NCBI RefSeq assembly: GCF_002091985.1
Contig: NZ_MKKX01000006.1
Location: 1-64,000, forward strand
Length of the DNA stretch: 64,000 bases
Direction: 5' to 3'
From: Rhodococcus sp. 1163
GTDB lineage: Bacteria > Actinomycetota > Actinomycetes > Mycobacteriales > Mycobacteriaceae
In this document: positions 1-8,719 of the stretch, one piece after another
How the letters are laid out: each line of letters begins with the position of its first letter
Numbering within the stretch: position 1 is the stretch's first letter
Made by a program: the position numbers and the translations under genes
The notes under the pieces: generated by a model
What the model saw: only the letters and a program-made list of their open reading frames with translations
What the model was told of the DNA's origin: nothing
The model's database searches: none

Positions 1-1095
1 TTCGAGTACGCGGCCTGCTTCGTTGGGGATGGTGCCGGCTTGGTCGTCGAAGGGGAGTTGGGCGATGTTTTTGGAGAGGTATCCGACGGCGCGGTAGACC
101 GCTTGGACGTCCCAGTCGTTGTATTTGCCGGTGCCGCGGACGTTGCCGGTGCCGTCGAGTTCGGTGCGTTCGGTGCGTAGGCCGATGACTTTGCCGTTGT
201 CGCCGAGGATTTCGGTGGGGGATTCGAAGAAGTGCAGGAACAGTTTGTGGGGGCGGTTGCCGACGTCGCGGATGGCCCAGTCTTGGAGGGTGTTGGCGAC
301 CATGTCGACCTGTTTGGATCCGCGGCGTGCGGCTTCGGAGCCTTCGTCGTAGTCGATGTCTTCGGGGGCGACGATGACTTCGATGTTGGTGGAGTGGTCG
401 AGTTCGCGGAGTTCGAGGGGGGTGAATTTGGCTTGTGCGGGTCCGCGGCGTCCGAAGACGTGGACTTCGATGGCTTTGTTGGTTTTGAGGCCGGCGTAGA
501 CGTTGGCGGGGATTTCGGTGGGGAGGAGTTCGTCGCCGGTTTTGGCGAGGACGCGGGCGACGTCGAGGGCGACGTTGCCGACGCCGAGTACGGCGACTTT
601 TTCGGCCGTGAGGGGCCAGGTGCGGGGGACGTCGGGGTGGCCGTCGTACCAGGAGACGAAGTCGGCGGCGCCGTAGCTGCCGTCGAGGTCGATGCCGGGG
701 ATGTTGAGGTCGCGGTCGGCGTTGGCGCCGGTGGAGAAGATGACGGCGTCGTAGAAGCGGCGCATGTCGTCGAGGGTGATGTCGGTGCCGTAGTCGATGT
801 TGCCGAGGAGGCGTACTTGTGGTTTGTCGAGGACTTTGTGTAGGGCGGTGATGATGCCTTTGATGCGGGGGTGGTCTGGTGCGACGCCGTAGCGGATGAG
901 TCCGAAGGGGGCGGGCATGCGTTCGAACAGGTCGACGCTGACGCCGCGGCCGGCGATGTTGTAGTCGGACTTCATGAGTGCGTCGGCGGCGTAGATGCCT
1001 GCCGGTCCGGCGCCGACGATGGCGACGCGCAGTGGACGCAGGTCATGCTCTCCGGACGGTTCAGCTGTTGTTGCACTTACATTTTCACTGTTCAT
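1..1095 (-). CDS. fprA: FprA-type ferredoxin/adrenodoxin-like NADP+ reductase, C-terminus outside window
   Basis: FAD-dependent reductase that passes electrons from NADPH to a ferredoxin; 365 N-terminal residues are visible of a family length near 450. The FAD-binding GAGPAG motif sits near residue 29 and is followed by the family stretch FGLIRYGVAPDHPRIK. A second Rossmann motif, VLGVGNVALDVAR, binds NADPH. The start is the ATG at 1095, with only a weak ribosome site. It is the last visible gene of a minus-strand run with an SDR (46-bp gap) and an aldehyde dehydrogenase. Inference: it may feed the P450 at 5027 through a ferredoxin that is not in this window. The reading frame runs off the left edge, so this is a window cut, not a broken gene. 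Confidence 0.9.
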   Translation of the reverse strand, partial: MNSENVSATTAEPSGEHDLRPLRVAIVGAGPAGIYAADALMKSDYNIAGRGVSVDLFERMPAPFGLIRYGVAPDHPRIKGIITALHKVLDKPQVRLLGNIDYGTDITLDDMRRFYDAVIFSTGANADRDLNIPGIDLDGSYGAADFVSWYDGHPDVPRTWPLTAEKVAVLGVGNVALDVARVLAKTGDELLPTEIPANVYAGLKTNKAIEVHVFGRRGPAQAKFTPLELRELDHSTNIEVIVAPEDIDYDEGSEAARRGSKQVDMVANTLQDWAIRDVGNRPHKLFLHFFESPTEILGDNGKVIGLRTERTELDGTGNVRGTGKYNDWDVQAVYRAVGYLSKNIAQLPFDDQAGTIPNEAGRVLE

Positions 1096-1141
1096 GGCAA
1101 GGCTCGGTACTTTCTGTCGGTGGCTGCGATCGTGCGGACTC

Positions 1142-1969
1142 TCAGCTGTGACGCGCCCGCTCCTCGTAGTCCCGCCGGGCAGCGCTGTCGACGTCTTCGA
1201 GGAAGACTCTGTCGGTGTGAAGGGCACGAGTGAGCGCTTCACCGACGCTTCGCGGGAGGAACTTCTGACTCGCGGCCAGAGCACCGACCAGCTTCGTCAC
1301 CCTTACCTTCGGCTTGGGTTTTTCGATCAATGCCACGATGGCACGCGCGATGGTCTCGGGCTCGGCGTTCTTGAGCCCGGGGATTCCCTTGGTACCTGCC
1401 GTCAGCTCGGTGTTGACGAAAGAGGGGAGGACCATGGAAAACTCGATTCCGGTGCCGCGGTGTTCTACCCGCGCTGCGTCCGTGAATCCGACGACGGCAT
1501 ATTTGCTGGCGCAGTAGGTAGCCAGACCCGGTGTGTAAATCTCGCCTGCAAGTGAGGCAATGTTGATCACGTGGCCACGCCTGCGAGGCAACATTCGCTG
1601 AACAGCCAGCTTGGAACCGGTGATGACTCCGAGGATGTTGATGTCGAGGATGCGGCGGGTGACCGCATGGGGCTCGTCCGCGATCCGACCGGTGGGCATG
1701 ATGCCGGCATTGTTGATGAGTACGTCGATAGGCCCGAGCGTGGTCTCCACGTGGTCGAGGAAGGCCTCGAACGACTCGGCGTCCGTCACATCGAGTGTGT
1801 GGTAGCTGAGAAGGTCTAGTTCGGTCGCCGACTCTTTCAGTTTGACTTCGTCGATATCTCCGATCGCAACCTTGGCACCCAGCTGAGTCAGGGCCGTTGC
1901 AGTAGCGAATCCGATTCCACGGGCACCGCCGGTGATCGCGATGACGCGACCGCGCAGAGAATTTGTCAT
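1142..1969 (-). CDS. Short-chain dehydrogenase/reductase (classical SDR)
   Basis: NAD(P)-dependent oxidoreductase of 275 aa, probably acting on an alcohol or ketone in the neighbouring catabolic pathway. Seen: cofactor motif TGGARGIG near residue 13, structural NNAG, catalytic Ser in NIASLAG, and the YCASK catalytic Tyr/Lys pair. The acidic residue after beta-2 (GDID) favours NAD over NADP. The C-terminal 50 residues are basic and longer than in minimal SDRs. A good ribosome site (AAGGA) lies about 8 bases before the ATG. It starts 20 bp after the aldehyde dehydrogenase stop, so the two are almost certainly co-transcribed, giving an alcohol-to-aldehyde-to-acid logic. The substrate cannot be told from sequence. 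Confidence 0.88.
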   Translation of the reverse strand: MTNSLRGRVIAITGGARGIGFATATALTQLGAKVAIGDIDEVKLKESATELDLLSYHTLDVTDAESFEAFLDHVETTLGPIDVLINNAGIMPTGRIADEPHAVTRRILDINILGVITGSKLAVQRMLPRRRGHVINIASLAGEIYTPGLATYCASKYAVVGFTDAARVEHRGTGIEFSMVLPSFVNTELTAGTKGIPGLKNAEPETIARAIVALIEKPKPKVRVTKLVGALAASQKFLPRSVGEALTRALHTDRVFLEDVDSAARRDYEERARHS

Positions 1970-1989
1970 GTTCCGTCCTTCTGTGGTCG

Positions 1990-3543
1990 TTACAGGGAGT
2001 TCGAGCGGCTTGTCACGGACAAGCGACGGCGCGGGTCACGCGCGACGAGGGCTCTCAGGACGCGGCCGACGAGTCGACCGCGGATCGGCGAGTACGGGTA
2101 CCACAGCAACTCGCGCTTCAATTTGGGTCCGCGCGGAACTGTGATCGCTTGCTGCCGAGTGTATTTCCGAATTCCATACTCTCCACCGAATCGTGCGCCG
2201 AGACCGGATTGCTTCCAGCCTCCATGCGGTAGTCCCAGCGCGAACAGGTTGGAGAAGACGTCGTTGATGTTCACCGCGCCGGCTTCGAGTCGGCGGGCGA
2301 TCTCCTCGCCGCGGGCTCGGTCCCCGCACCACACGGTTGCGGACAGTCCGTACTCGGAATCGTTGGCCAAGCGCACGGCTTCATCGGCATCGGCAACCTT
2401 CACGACCGGGATTGTCGGCCCGAAGGTCTCCTCCCTGATGCAGTCCATCGATTGATCGACGTCGACGAGGACTGTCGGCTCGAAGAACGTGCCGGTGCTG
2501 CCGGCCTTGCCGCCGGTCAGGGCAGTGGCGCCGCCCTTCACAGCGTCGGCTACGTGCCGCGCGACAAGGTCGCGCTGGGCCGGGGTCGCCAGGGCACCGA
2601 TGTCGATTGCATACCCGTCGTCGTCGGCTCCTTGACGCAGCGAACCCACGAGCTTCGCCAGTCGTTCGACGAAGTCGTCGTAGACCGGCGCTTCGACGTA
2701 GACGCGTTCGATCGACACGCACACCTGTCCGGCGTTGAACAATCCACCCCAGGCGATTCCGGCTACTGCACGGTCCAGATCCGCATCCGCCAGCACGATG
2801 GCAGGATCCTTGCCACCGAGTTCGAGGCTGCAGGGCACCAGTCGCTCGGCAGCCCGTATCGCGATCGCTCGACCGGTTGCGGTGGAACCGGTGAACTGCA
2901 CGAAGTCCACTGAATCGACGACCGATGCACCGGTGTCACCTCGGCCGGTGAGTACCGAAAAGACTGGGGGAGCGCCGATTTCCGACCACCCCCTTGCCAG
3001 TTCTACCGCTGCCAGCGGTGTGACCTCGGATGGCTTGAGGAGCACAGCTGCACCAGCGAGCAGAGCCGGAATGATGTCCATCGCAGGCATCGCGAGCGGG
3101 AAGTTCCACGGCGTGATCACACCCACCACTTGATACGGGCGGAAGGTCTTGATCAGTCGTTTGCTCATCGACAGAGGGCCATGCGGCCGCACTCGCTCGT
3201 CGGCGAGAAACTTGCCGGCGTTGTCCGCGAAATAGTTGATCAGATCGCACGCAAGCGCAGGTTCGATGGCTGCTTCGGCGCGTGGCTTGCCGGTCTCGGA
3301 CTGGAGCACGTCGATGATGCGATGCTCATTGTCGAGGAGCCAGTCCCGCAGCTTCCGGAGCCATGTGGCTCTTCCTTCCGGCCCTAGCGCCTCCCACTCG
3401 GTTTGGTGAGTGCGCAATCTTCTGACCGTGTCGGTTACCGCCGCGGCACCCTCGTCCGGGACGGATGCGACGAACCGGCCGTCTGCGGGGCAGTGCACGT
3501 CGATGCTCGGGTGGTCGGTGTGCACTGTGGTCTCCGATGTCAT
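1990..3543 (-). CDS. NAD(P)+-dependent aldehyde dehydrogenase (succinate-semialdehyde dehydrogenase-like)
   Basis: Oxidises an aldehyde to its acid; 517 aa, normal for the family. Seen: the PWNFPLAMP segment of the cofactor site, FTGSTATGRAIA (Rossmann), the general-base Glu in LELGGKDPA, and the catalytic Cys in FNAGQVCVSIERV. The ATG at 3543 is preferred over one 30 bp upstream because AAGGCGGGG lies just before it. The C-terminal tail (about 40 residues, Arg-rich) extends beyond the usual end. It is the first gene of a minus-strand run with the SDR and FprA, and lies divergent from the PucR-type regulator at 3676, which probably controls it. Many actinobacterial SSADH-like enzymes accept broad aldehydes, so the specificity is open. 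Confidence 0.9.
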   Translation of the reverse strand: MTSETTVHTDHPSIDVHCPADGRFVASVPDEGAAAVTDTVRRLRTHQTEWEALGPEGRATWLRKLRDWLLDNEHRIIDVLQSETGKPRAEAAIEPALACDLINYFADNAGKFLADERVRPHGPLSMSKRLIKTFRPYQVVGVITPWNFPLAMPAMDIIPALLAGAAVLLKPSEVTPLAAVELARGWSEIGAPPVFSVLTGRGDTGASVVDSVDFVQFTGSTATGRAIAIRAAERLVPCSLELGGKDPAIVLADADLDRAVAGIAWGGLFNAGQVCVSIERVYVEAPVYDDFVERLAKLVGSLRQGADDDGYAIDIGALATPAQRDLVARHVADAVKGGATALTGGKAGSTGTFFEPTVLVDVDQSMDCIREETFGPTIPVVKVADADEAVRLANDSEYGLSATVWCGDRARGEEIARRLEAGAVNINDVFSNLFALGLPHGGWKQSGLGARFGGEYGIRKYTRQQAITVPRGPKLKRELLWYPYSPIRGRLVGRVLRALVARDPRRRLSVTSRSNSL

Positions 3544-3675
3544 GCGAGCCCCGCCTTCTGTGATGTACGACATTAACTATTACGATTGCACAGTTGTCAC
3601 ACCGATTCTTGGCCAATTTGGCTAAATGGACCGTTGCGATTTGTGTTCGAAGTCCAAAATGGAAGGGGTGTTGGC

Positions 3676-4932
3676 GTGTCCGCTGACGACATTGTCTTTG
3701 CTTGGCTCCGGGACTTCGCGGCGGAGGCCCTGATGCCGGAAACGCTGGACAGCCTCGTCGTGCGCTTCGCCGCCGCGATCGAGGCCGAGGTCCCCGAGGT
3801 GTCCGCGGACCGAGAGCTTCGAAGAGATTTGGGCGTCAGTACTCGTGAGCAGGGACGCGCCTTGCTGGTGTGGCTCACCGGTGATTCCTTGGAGGTAGCA
3901 CCCCCGCCGGCGGCGCATGATCTTGCGCGCACAATCGCCCGCCGCGGTATGCATCTGAGGGTGCTGATGCAGATTTACCGCGTCGGGCAGAAGGCGCTGC
4001 TGAAATTCGCAGCGGAGACCGCGAATGAGCGCATCGCCGACCCGGTGCTGGAACCGAAGGTTCTGATTCGATTGCTGGAGAGGGCGAGTCATTGGCTCAA
4101 CGTCTCACTCGAGGTGCTCGCCGACACCTACGGGCAAGAGCGGGAACGGGGATTGAGTGGCGCGTTCGCGCGGCGGGCGGAAACCGTTCAGGCGATCATG
4201 CGGGGTGAGATTGCGGACGTCGGGACGGCGTCGAATCGGTTGGACTACCCTTTGCTTCGGTATAACACTGCCCTTGTGCTGTGGTTCGAAGACTCGCAGC
4301 CCGAGCCTGCTGAAGACGGTATCGGGATCTTGGATTCCGCTGCCCGTTCGCTCGCCGCAACAATCGGGGCTCGGCAACTGCTGACAGTGCCATCCGGATC
4401 GCGGGGTCTCTGGGCATGGATGTCTGCGGATTGCGAACCAGATCTCACGGCGCTGGCTATCGGCGGCGACGTTCCGACCGGTATTCGGGTAGCAATCGGT
4501 AATCCAGTCGTCGGAATGCATGGATTTCGTCAGAGTCACACGGAAGCTATTGCCGCCCAGCATATCTCGGAGTCTCGACCGGACTGTTCCCGGCTGCTGC
4601 GCTATGCCGACATCGAGATTCTTCACTTGCTCGAAGGTAACGCTGACGCGGCCAGGGCGCTGGTGTCCCGTGAGCTCCGCGGCCTCGACGGTAGCGATGC
4701 ATCCTCGGCAATGCTCCGTCGTACGCTGCGCAGCTATTTGGCGGCGAATCGCAGTCCGGACGCGGCCGCGCGGGCGCTCGGCGTCCACAAGAACACCGTG
4801 CGCTACCGCATTCAACGCGCCGAGGAGTTGCTCGGACGTCCAATCGGACCGAACCGGCTGAAGTTGGAACTCGCGCTCGAGTACGCCGACGCCTACGGTC
4901 CGGTCGATACGAACGGACTCGTCGGAGCATAG
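3676..4932 (+). CDS. PucR/CdaR-type transcriptional regulator with C-terminal helix-turn-helix
   Basis: DNA-binding regulator of 418 aa. The C-terminal 60 residues form the HTH_30 domain typical of PucR/CdaR proteins (LRSYLAANRSPDAAARALGV followed by HKNTVRYRIQRAEELLG). The N-terminal 130 residues resemble the RsbT-co-antagonist-like sensory region often found in this family, and the middle resembles the degenerate GGDEF-like CdaR domain. The GTG start at 3676 is chosen for the strong GGAAGGGG site 7 bases upstream; an upstream extension in frame lacks one. It is divergent from the aldehyde dehydrogenase operon across a 132-bp gap that contains TTGGCCAA (3611-3618). Inference: it acts as a substrate-responsive activator of that operon or of the downstream P450. 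Confidence 0.85.
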   Translation: MSADDIVFAWLRDFAAEALMPETLDSLVVRFAAAIEAEVPEVSADRELRRDLGVSTREQGRALLVWLTGDSLEVAPPPAAHDLARTIARRGMHLRVLMQIYRVGQKALLKFAAETANERIADPVLEPKVLIRLLERASHWLNVSLEVLADTYGQERERGLSGAFARRAETVQAIMRGEIADVGTASNRLDYPLLRYNTALVLWFEDSQPEPAEDGIGILDSAARSLAATIGARQLLTVPSGSRGLWAWMSADCEPDLTALAIGGDVPTGIRVAIGNPVVGMHGFRQSHTEAIAAQHISESRPDCSRLLRYADIEILHLLEGNADAARALVSRELRGLDGSDASSAMLRRTLRSYLAANRSPDAAARALGVHKNTVRYRIQRAEELLGRPIGPNRLKLELALEYADAYGPVDTNGLVGA

Positions 4933-4973
4933 GGGAGCAGATCTTGACAGATGTGACCTTCGTAACGCACAGT

Positions 4974-5009
4974 GTTCCTATCTGACAGGACGCGCTGTCA
5001 GATAGGAAC
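4974..5009. promoter_or_regulatory. 36-bp perfect palindrome upstream of the P450 gene, probable operator
   Basis: Arms GTTCCTATCTGACAG (4974-4988) and CTGTCAGATAGGAAC (4995-5009) are exact 15-bp inverted repeats around a 6-bp centre, ending 17 bp before the P450 ATG. A TTGACA hexamer lies upstream at 4944-4949. The size and symmetry fit a TetR- or GntR-like dimer site. A transcript hairpin blocking the ribosome site is the alternative. No second copy was seen in the window, so the cognate regulator is unknown. Confidence 0.7.
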
Positions 5010-5026
5010 GAAGTCGAGGTTTCGTG

Positions 5027-6385
5027 ATGTCCAAAGTCCTGGCCGCCCCACCCGCTGGCTCGAACCTGCGCCCGATCTCGGGGCGATCCGGGATCCCCGG
5101 CGTCGGGCACTCGTTCGAATACATCCGCGACCCACTGGCACTGATGCAAAAACAATGGGACCAATACGGCGAGGTCTCGTGGTTCTCGATGGTCGGGAGG
5201 CGTTGGGTTGCGGTGCTGGGGCCGGACGCGTGCCAGGAAGTGCTGCAGAACAAGGATCGGGCATTCGCCAATGGCGACGGTTGGTCGGTGCTGATCGGCC
5301 CCTTCTTTCACGGTGGCCTGATGCTGCTCGATTCCAAGGAACATCTGCGGCATCGACGCATCATGCAGCAGGCTTTCACCCGATCGCGGCTCGAAAAAAC
5401 TGTCGACGTGCTCAATCCGGCGCTGGACTCGGCGCTCGACGCGTGGGCTCCGGTAACCGGATTCCGCGCCTACACTGCCCTCAAAACCCTCACCCTCGAT
5501 CTTGCCACCGAAATCTTCATGGGCGGCGCGGAAGACTCCACCGCCAGCGAAATCGCCTTGGTGAAAGAAGCTTTCGTCGATTGTGTGCAGGCGGCTACCT
5601 CGGTGGTCCGCTACCCGGTCCCGGGTACGAGGTGGAAGCGGGGGCTCGATGGTCGTCGGGTGCTCGAGGACTTCTTCCGGCACTACCTACCGGCACGTCG
5701 AGCCCACGAAACGGACGATCTGTTCTCCGTGCTCTGTCACATCGAGTCGGAGGACGGTCAACGCTTCAGCGACGACGAGGTCATCGATCACATGATCTTC
5801 CTTCTGATGGCCGCCCACGACACCTCCACGATCACCATTTCCACGATGATGCAGTACCTGGGTCAGCACCCACAGTGGCAGGAAAGATGCCGGACGGAGT
5901 CGCTCGCGTTGGGAACGTCGGCGCCCAGTTATGGCGATCTCGATGAACTGAGCAGCCTCGATCTGGTAATGAAGGAATGCCTCAGGCTTGTTTCGCCGGT
6001 GCCGGTGATGGCGCGCCGAGCAGTACTGGACACCGAAATTCAGGGGCATTTCGTCCCCGCCGGAAGCTACGCGGCGGTGGTCCCACACTTCACCCATCAC
6101 ATGTCGCAGTACTGGCCCGAACCCGAACGGTTCGATCCCGAGCGCTTCGCGGACGATAGACGTGAAGACAAGGTGCACCGTTACGCCTGGGAGCCGTTCG
6201 GCGGCGGTGTACACAAGTGCCTCGGCATGTCCTTCGCCGGTGCCGAGATCAAGACGATCATGCATCACTTGCTGCTCCGCTTCGATTGGCACGTCGACGC
6301 GGATTACGTTGCACCACTCGACTTCACCTCGTTGCCGTTCCCCTCGGACGGCCAACCGATCGATCTGCGTCGACGCGAGGTATGA
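5027..6385 (+). CDS. Cytochrome P450 monooxygenase
   Basis: Haem-thiolate monooxygenase, 452 aa. Seen: the oxygen-activating I-helix motif AAHDTST, the K-helix ExxR in KECLRLVSP, and the haem loop FGGGVHKCLG with the axial Cys near residue 398. No transmembrane anchor or fused reductase is present, so it is a class I bacterial P450 that needs a ferredoxin and a reductase; an FprA-like reductase lies at the left edge. The ATG at 5027 follows GAGGT at a fitting distance; a GTG one codon earlier is possible. It sits directly behind the 36-bp palindrome and leads a plus-strand group with an acyl-CoA dehydrogenase and a hydrolase. No ferredoxin gene follows it. The substrate is unknown. Confidence 0.92.
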   Translation: MSKVLAAPPAGSNLRPISGRSGIPGVGHSFEYIRDPLALMQKQWDQYGEVSWFSMVGRRWVAVLGPDACQEVLQNKDRAFANGDGWSVLIGPFFHGGLMLLDSKEHLRHRRIMQQAFTRSRLEKTVDVLNPALDSALDAWAPVTGFRAYTALKTLTLDLATEIFMGGAEDSTASEIALVKEAFVDCVQAATSVVRYPVPGTRWKRGLDGRRVLEDFFRHYLPARRAHETDDLFSVLCHIESEDGQRFSDDEVIDHMIFLLMAAHDTSTITISTMMQYLGQHPQWQERCRTESLALGTSAPSYGDLDELSSLDLVMKECLRLVSPVPVMARRAVLDTEIQGHFVPAGSYAAVVPHFTHHMSQYWPEPERFDPERFADDRREDKVHRYAWEPFGGGVHKCLGMSFAGAEIKTIMHHLLLRFDWHVDADYVAPLDFTSLPFPSDGQPIDLRRREV

Positions 6386-6552
6386 CAGTTCGCAGGCGAT
6401 CGCGATGGCCGACGCTGACGGATGCGGTCATCGATCCGGATCGTCTGGGTCATCGACGGAGGCTCTGAAGAATTCTATCTTTGGTACGACAATTCAATGG
6501 GTGCACCGGAGTTCAGAAGAGGACACGGTGCATCGACGTAGTGGGAGATGGC

Positions 6553-7695
6553 ATGGAACGTACTATTTTCGAACCCGAGCACGAGCTCTTTCGGGAATCC
6601 TTCAAGAAGTTCTTGGCGCAACACGTCGCGCCGTTTCACGAGAAGTGGGAAGAGCAGAATATTGTCGACCGCGACGTCTGGGTGGAAGCCGGCAAGCAAG
6701 GATTCCTCGGGATGGACGTTCCAGAGGAATTCGGTGGCGGTGGAGTCAAAGACTTCCGATACAACGTAGTCATCACGGAAGAAGCCACCAAGGGTGGTTA
6801 CAGCGGTATCGGATTCATGCTCCACAACGATGTCGTCGCGCCTTACCTGATCGACCTCTGCAACGAAGAGCAGAAGCAGAGGTGGCTCCCGGGATTTGCG
6901 TCGGGAGAACTGATCTCTGCGATCGCCATGACGGAGCCCGGAACCGGTAGTGACCTGCAGGGGATCAAGACCCGCGCAGTTCGCGACGGCGATGACTGGA
7001 TTCTCAACGGCTCCAAGACTTTCATCACCAACGGTATCAACGCAGATATCGTGATCGTCGTGGCGTGCACTGATCCTGAAAAGGGAGCACAGGGGTTCAG
7101 CCTTTTCGTTGTGGAACGAGGAATGCCGGGCTTCGAACGTGGCCGCAACCTCGACAAGATCGGGTTGAAGGCACAGGACACCGCAGAACTGAGCTTCACC
7201 GACGTCCGAATTCCCGCGGCCAACATGCTGGGCGACGAAGGAATGGGTTTTCTCTATCTGATGAAAAACCTTCCGCAGGAACGGCTGTCCATCGCCGTCG
7301 TGGCGGCTGCGGTCATGGAATCCGTCTTGGAGAGCACAATTCAGTATTGCCGCGACCGTAAGGCGTTCGGTAAGTCGATCAGCAAGTTCCAGAACACACG
7401 ATTCGTGTTGGCGGAGGAGGCCACGATGGCCACAGCCGTCCGCATTCTCGTGGACAAGTTCATCGAACAGCTCAATGCCGAGAAGCTGACCGTCCAAGAG
7501 GCAGCTATGGCCAAGTGGTGGACAACCGAAGCGCAGGTCAAGCTGATCGATCGCTGTCTGCAACTCCACGGTGGCTACGGTTACATGAAAGAATACCCAG
7601 TGGCCAAGGCATTCATGGATTCTCGTGTTCAGACCATCTACGGCGGCACTACCGAGATAATGAAAGAGATCATCGGTCGATCCTTGAACCTTTGA
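6553..7695 (+). CDS. Acyl-CoA dehydrogenase
   Basis: FAD flavoprotein of 380 aa that introduces the alpha-beta double bond in an acyl-CoA. Seen: the AMTEPGTGSDLQGIKTRA FAD/substrate loop, the GSKTFITNG segment, LHGGYGYMKEYPVAK, and the C-terminal YGGTTEIMKEIIGR. The usual catalytic Glu of the YEGT motif is Gly here, so the base is probably the Glu in LPQERLSIA, as in the isovaleryl/long-chain branch of the family. The ATG at 6553 has GGGAGA 5-6 bases upstream. It lies 167 bp after the P450 and 56 bp before a hydrolase on the same strand. It is a paralogue of the enzyme at 8720-9874, which suggests two different acyl-CoA oxidation steps. Confidence 0.93.
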   Translation: MERTIFEPEHELFRESFKKFLAQHVAPFHEKWEEQNIVDRDVWVEAGKQGFLGMDVPEEFGGGGVKDFRYNVVITEEATKGGYSGIGFMLHNDVVAPYLIDLCNEEQKQRWLPGFASGELISAIAMTEPGTGSDLQGIKTRAVRDGDDWILNGSKTFITNGINADIVIVVACTDPEKGAQGFSLFVVERGMPGFERGRNLDKIGLKAQDTAELSFTDVRIPAANMLGDEGMGFLYLMKNLPQERLSIAVVAAAVMESVLESTIQYCRDRKAFGKSISKFQNTRFVLAEEATMATAVRILVDKFIEQLNAEKLTVQEAAMAKWWTTEAQVKLIDRCLQLHGGYGYMKEYPVAKAFMDSRVQTIYGGTTEIMKEIIGRSLNL

Positions 7696-7751
7696 TCGCA
7701 ACTGAGAAGCGATGACGACCCGGCATGGATTTCAGAGAACTTGGAGTTGTC

Positions 7752-8711
7752 ATGGATGCTGTTTCCGACTTCCGCGCGGGTTACACGGCCGAGGGGCCGC
7801 TCCGAAATCCACAGGGCCCGTATGAAGTTTTCACGGTTGGCACCACTGACGGTGCGCAGATCCATGTCCGCGCATACGGGCCGAAGAACGCGCCTGCCGT
7901 GGTGTTCGTTCATGGATTCGCGTGCAGGCTCGAATACTGGAACCCGCAGATCAACAGCCTGAGTAGTCGCTACCGCGTCATTGCCTACGACCAGCGCGGG
8001 CTCGGACGTAGCACGATGGGAAGTGCCGGGGTACGGCCGGACGTGCTCGGTGATGATCTCGCGGCCGTCCTCGATGCGACGATCTCGCCGGGTAGGCCGG
8101 CGGTGGTCACCGGTCACAGTTTCGGCGGCATCACCATCATGGCGTGGGCACAAAGTCATCCGGAGCAGGTGCGCAGCCACGCTTCAGCTGTCTTGCTTGC
8201 CAATACGGTCGCAGATCGATTCAGAGCAAACACGGCCATCATGCCGTTCGCTGGACGGTACGGCTTCGTTCGAGGCCCAGTACTGGGTGCGATCATGCGC
8301 AGCCGGGCCTGGTTGCCCGAACATGCACCGATCACCCGCGCAGTGCGCAGTATCGCAATGTCACCGCAGGCCACCTTGAAACAAGCGGACTTCTTGCGCA
8401 CCATGGTGACGGGAGTAGCGATCAAAACGCGGGTCCTGTGGGGTTCGGGATTGTTCGATCTCGATGTCCGCGGTGGTCTCGAGCATCTCACGGTCCCCTG
8501 CACTGTGCTTGTGGGTTCTATGGATCGCCTCACACCGCCTACGGTCGCCCGGCAGATCGCCGCGATCCTGCGCTCGCACGGCAGATTACCCAAATTCGTC
8601 GAAATGGTCGGGATCGGCCACTGCTCGAACATCCAGGCCTCTGCGGAATTCGACGCAGAAGTGATCGAATTGCTCGAGATGACCCGACCCCGCACCACTG
8701 CGAACGACTGA
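7752..8711 (+). CDS. Alpha/beta hydrolase
   Basis: Alpha/beta-hydrolase-fold enzyme of 319 aa with a full apparent triad: nucleophile elbow GHSFGG, Asp in VGSMDRLTPP and His in VGIGHCSN. The oxyanion-hole motif HGFAC follows strand 3, and the DQRGLGRS turn is typical of lactonases and esterases. No signal peptide is seen, so it is cytoplasmic. The ATG at 7752 with GGAG 5 bases upstream is chosen; an in-frame ATG at 7725 lacks a good ribosome site. It ends 8 bp from the convergent acyl-CoA dehydrogenase. Inference: it hydrolyses an ester or lactone made during oxidation of the pathway substrate. Confidence 0.85.
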   Translation: MDAVSDFRAGYTAEGPLRNPQGPYEVFTVGTTDGAQIHVRAYGPKNAPAVVFVHGFACRLEYWNPQINSLSSRYRVIAYDQRGLGRSTMGSAGVRPDVLGDDLAAVLDATISPGRPAVVTGHSFGGITIMAWAQSHPEQVRSHASAVLLANTVADRFRANTAIMPFAGRYGFVRGPVLGAIMRSRAWLPEHAPITRAVRSIAMSPQATLKQADFLRTMVTGVAIKTRVLWGSGLFDLDVRGGLEHLTVPCTVLVGSMDRLTPPTVARQIAAILRSHGRLPKFVEMVGIGHCSNIQASAEFDAEVIELLEMTRPRTTAND

Positions 8712-8719
8712 TCAGTAAC

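Noticed and set aside
232..843. Open frame rich in Val, Asp and Gly on the plus strand
   Set aside because: It is the complement of the FprA gene; composition is a codon-bias shadow, and the minus-strand frame has clear FAD and NADPH motifs.
6475..7701. Minus-strand frame of about 400 codons
   Set aside because: Antisense to a well-supported acyl-CoA dehydrogenase; no recognisable motif.
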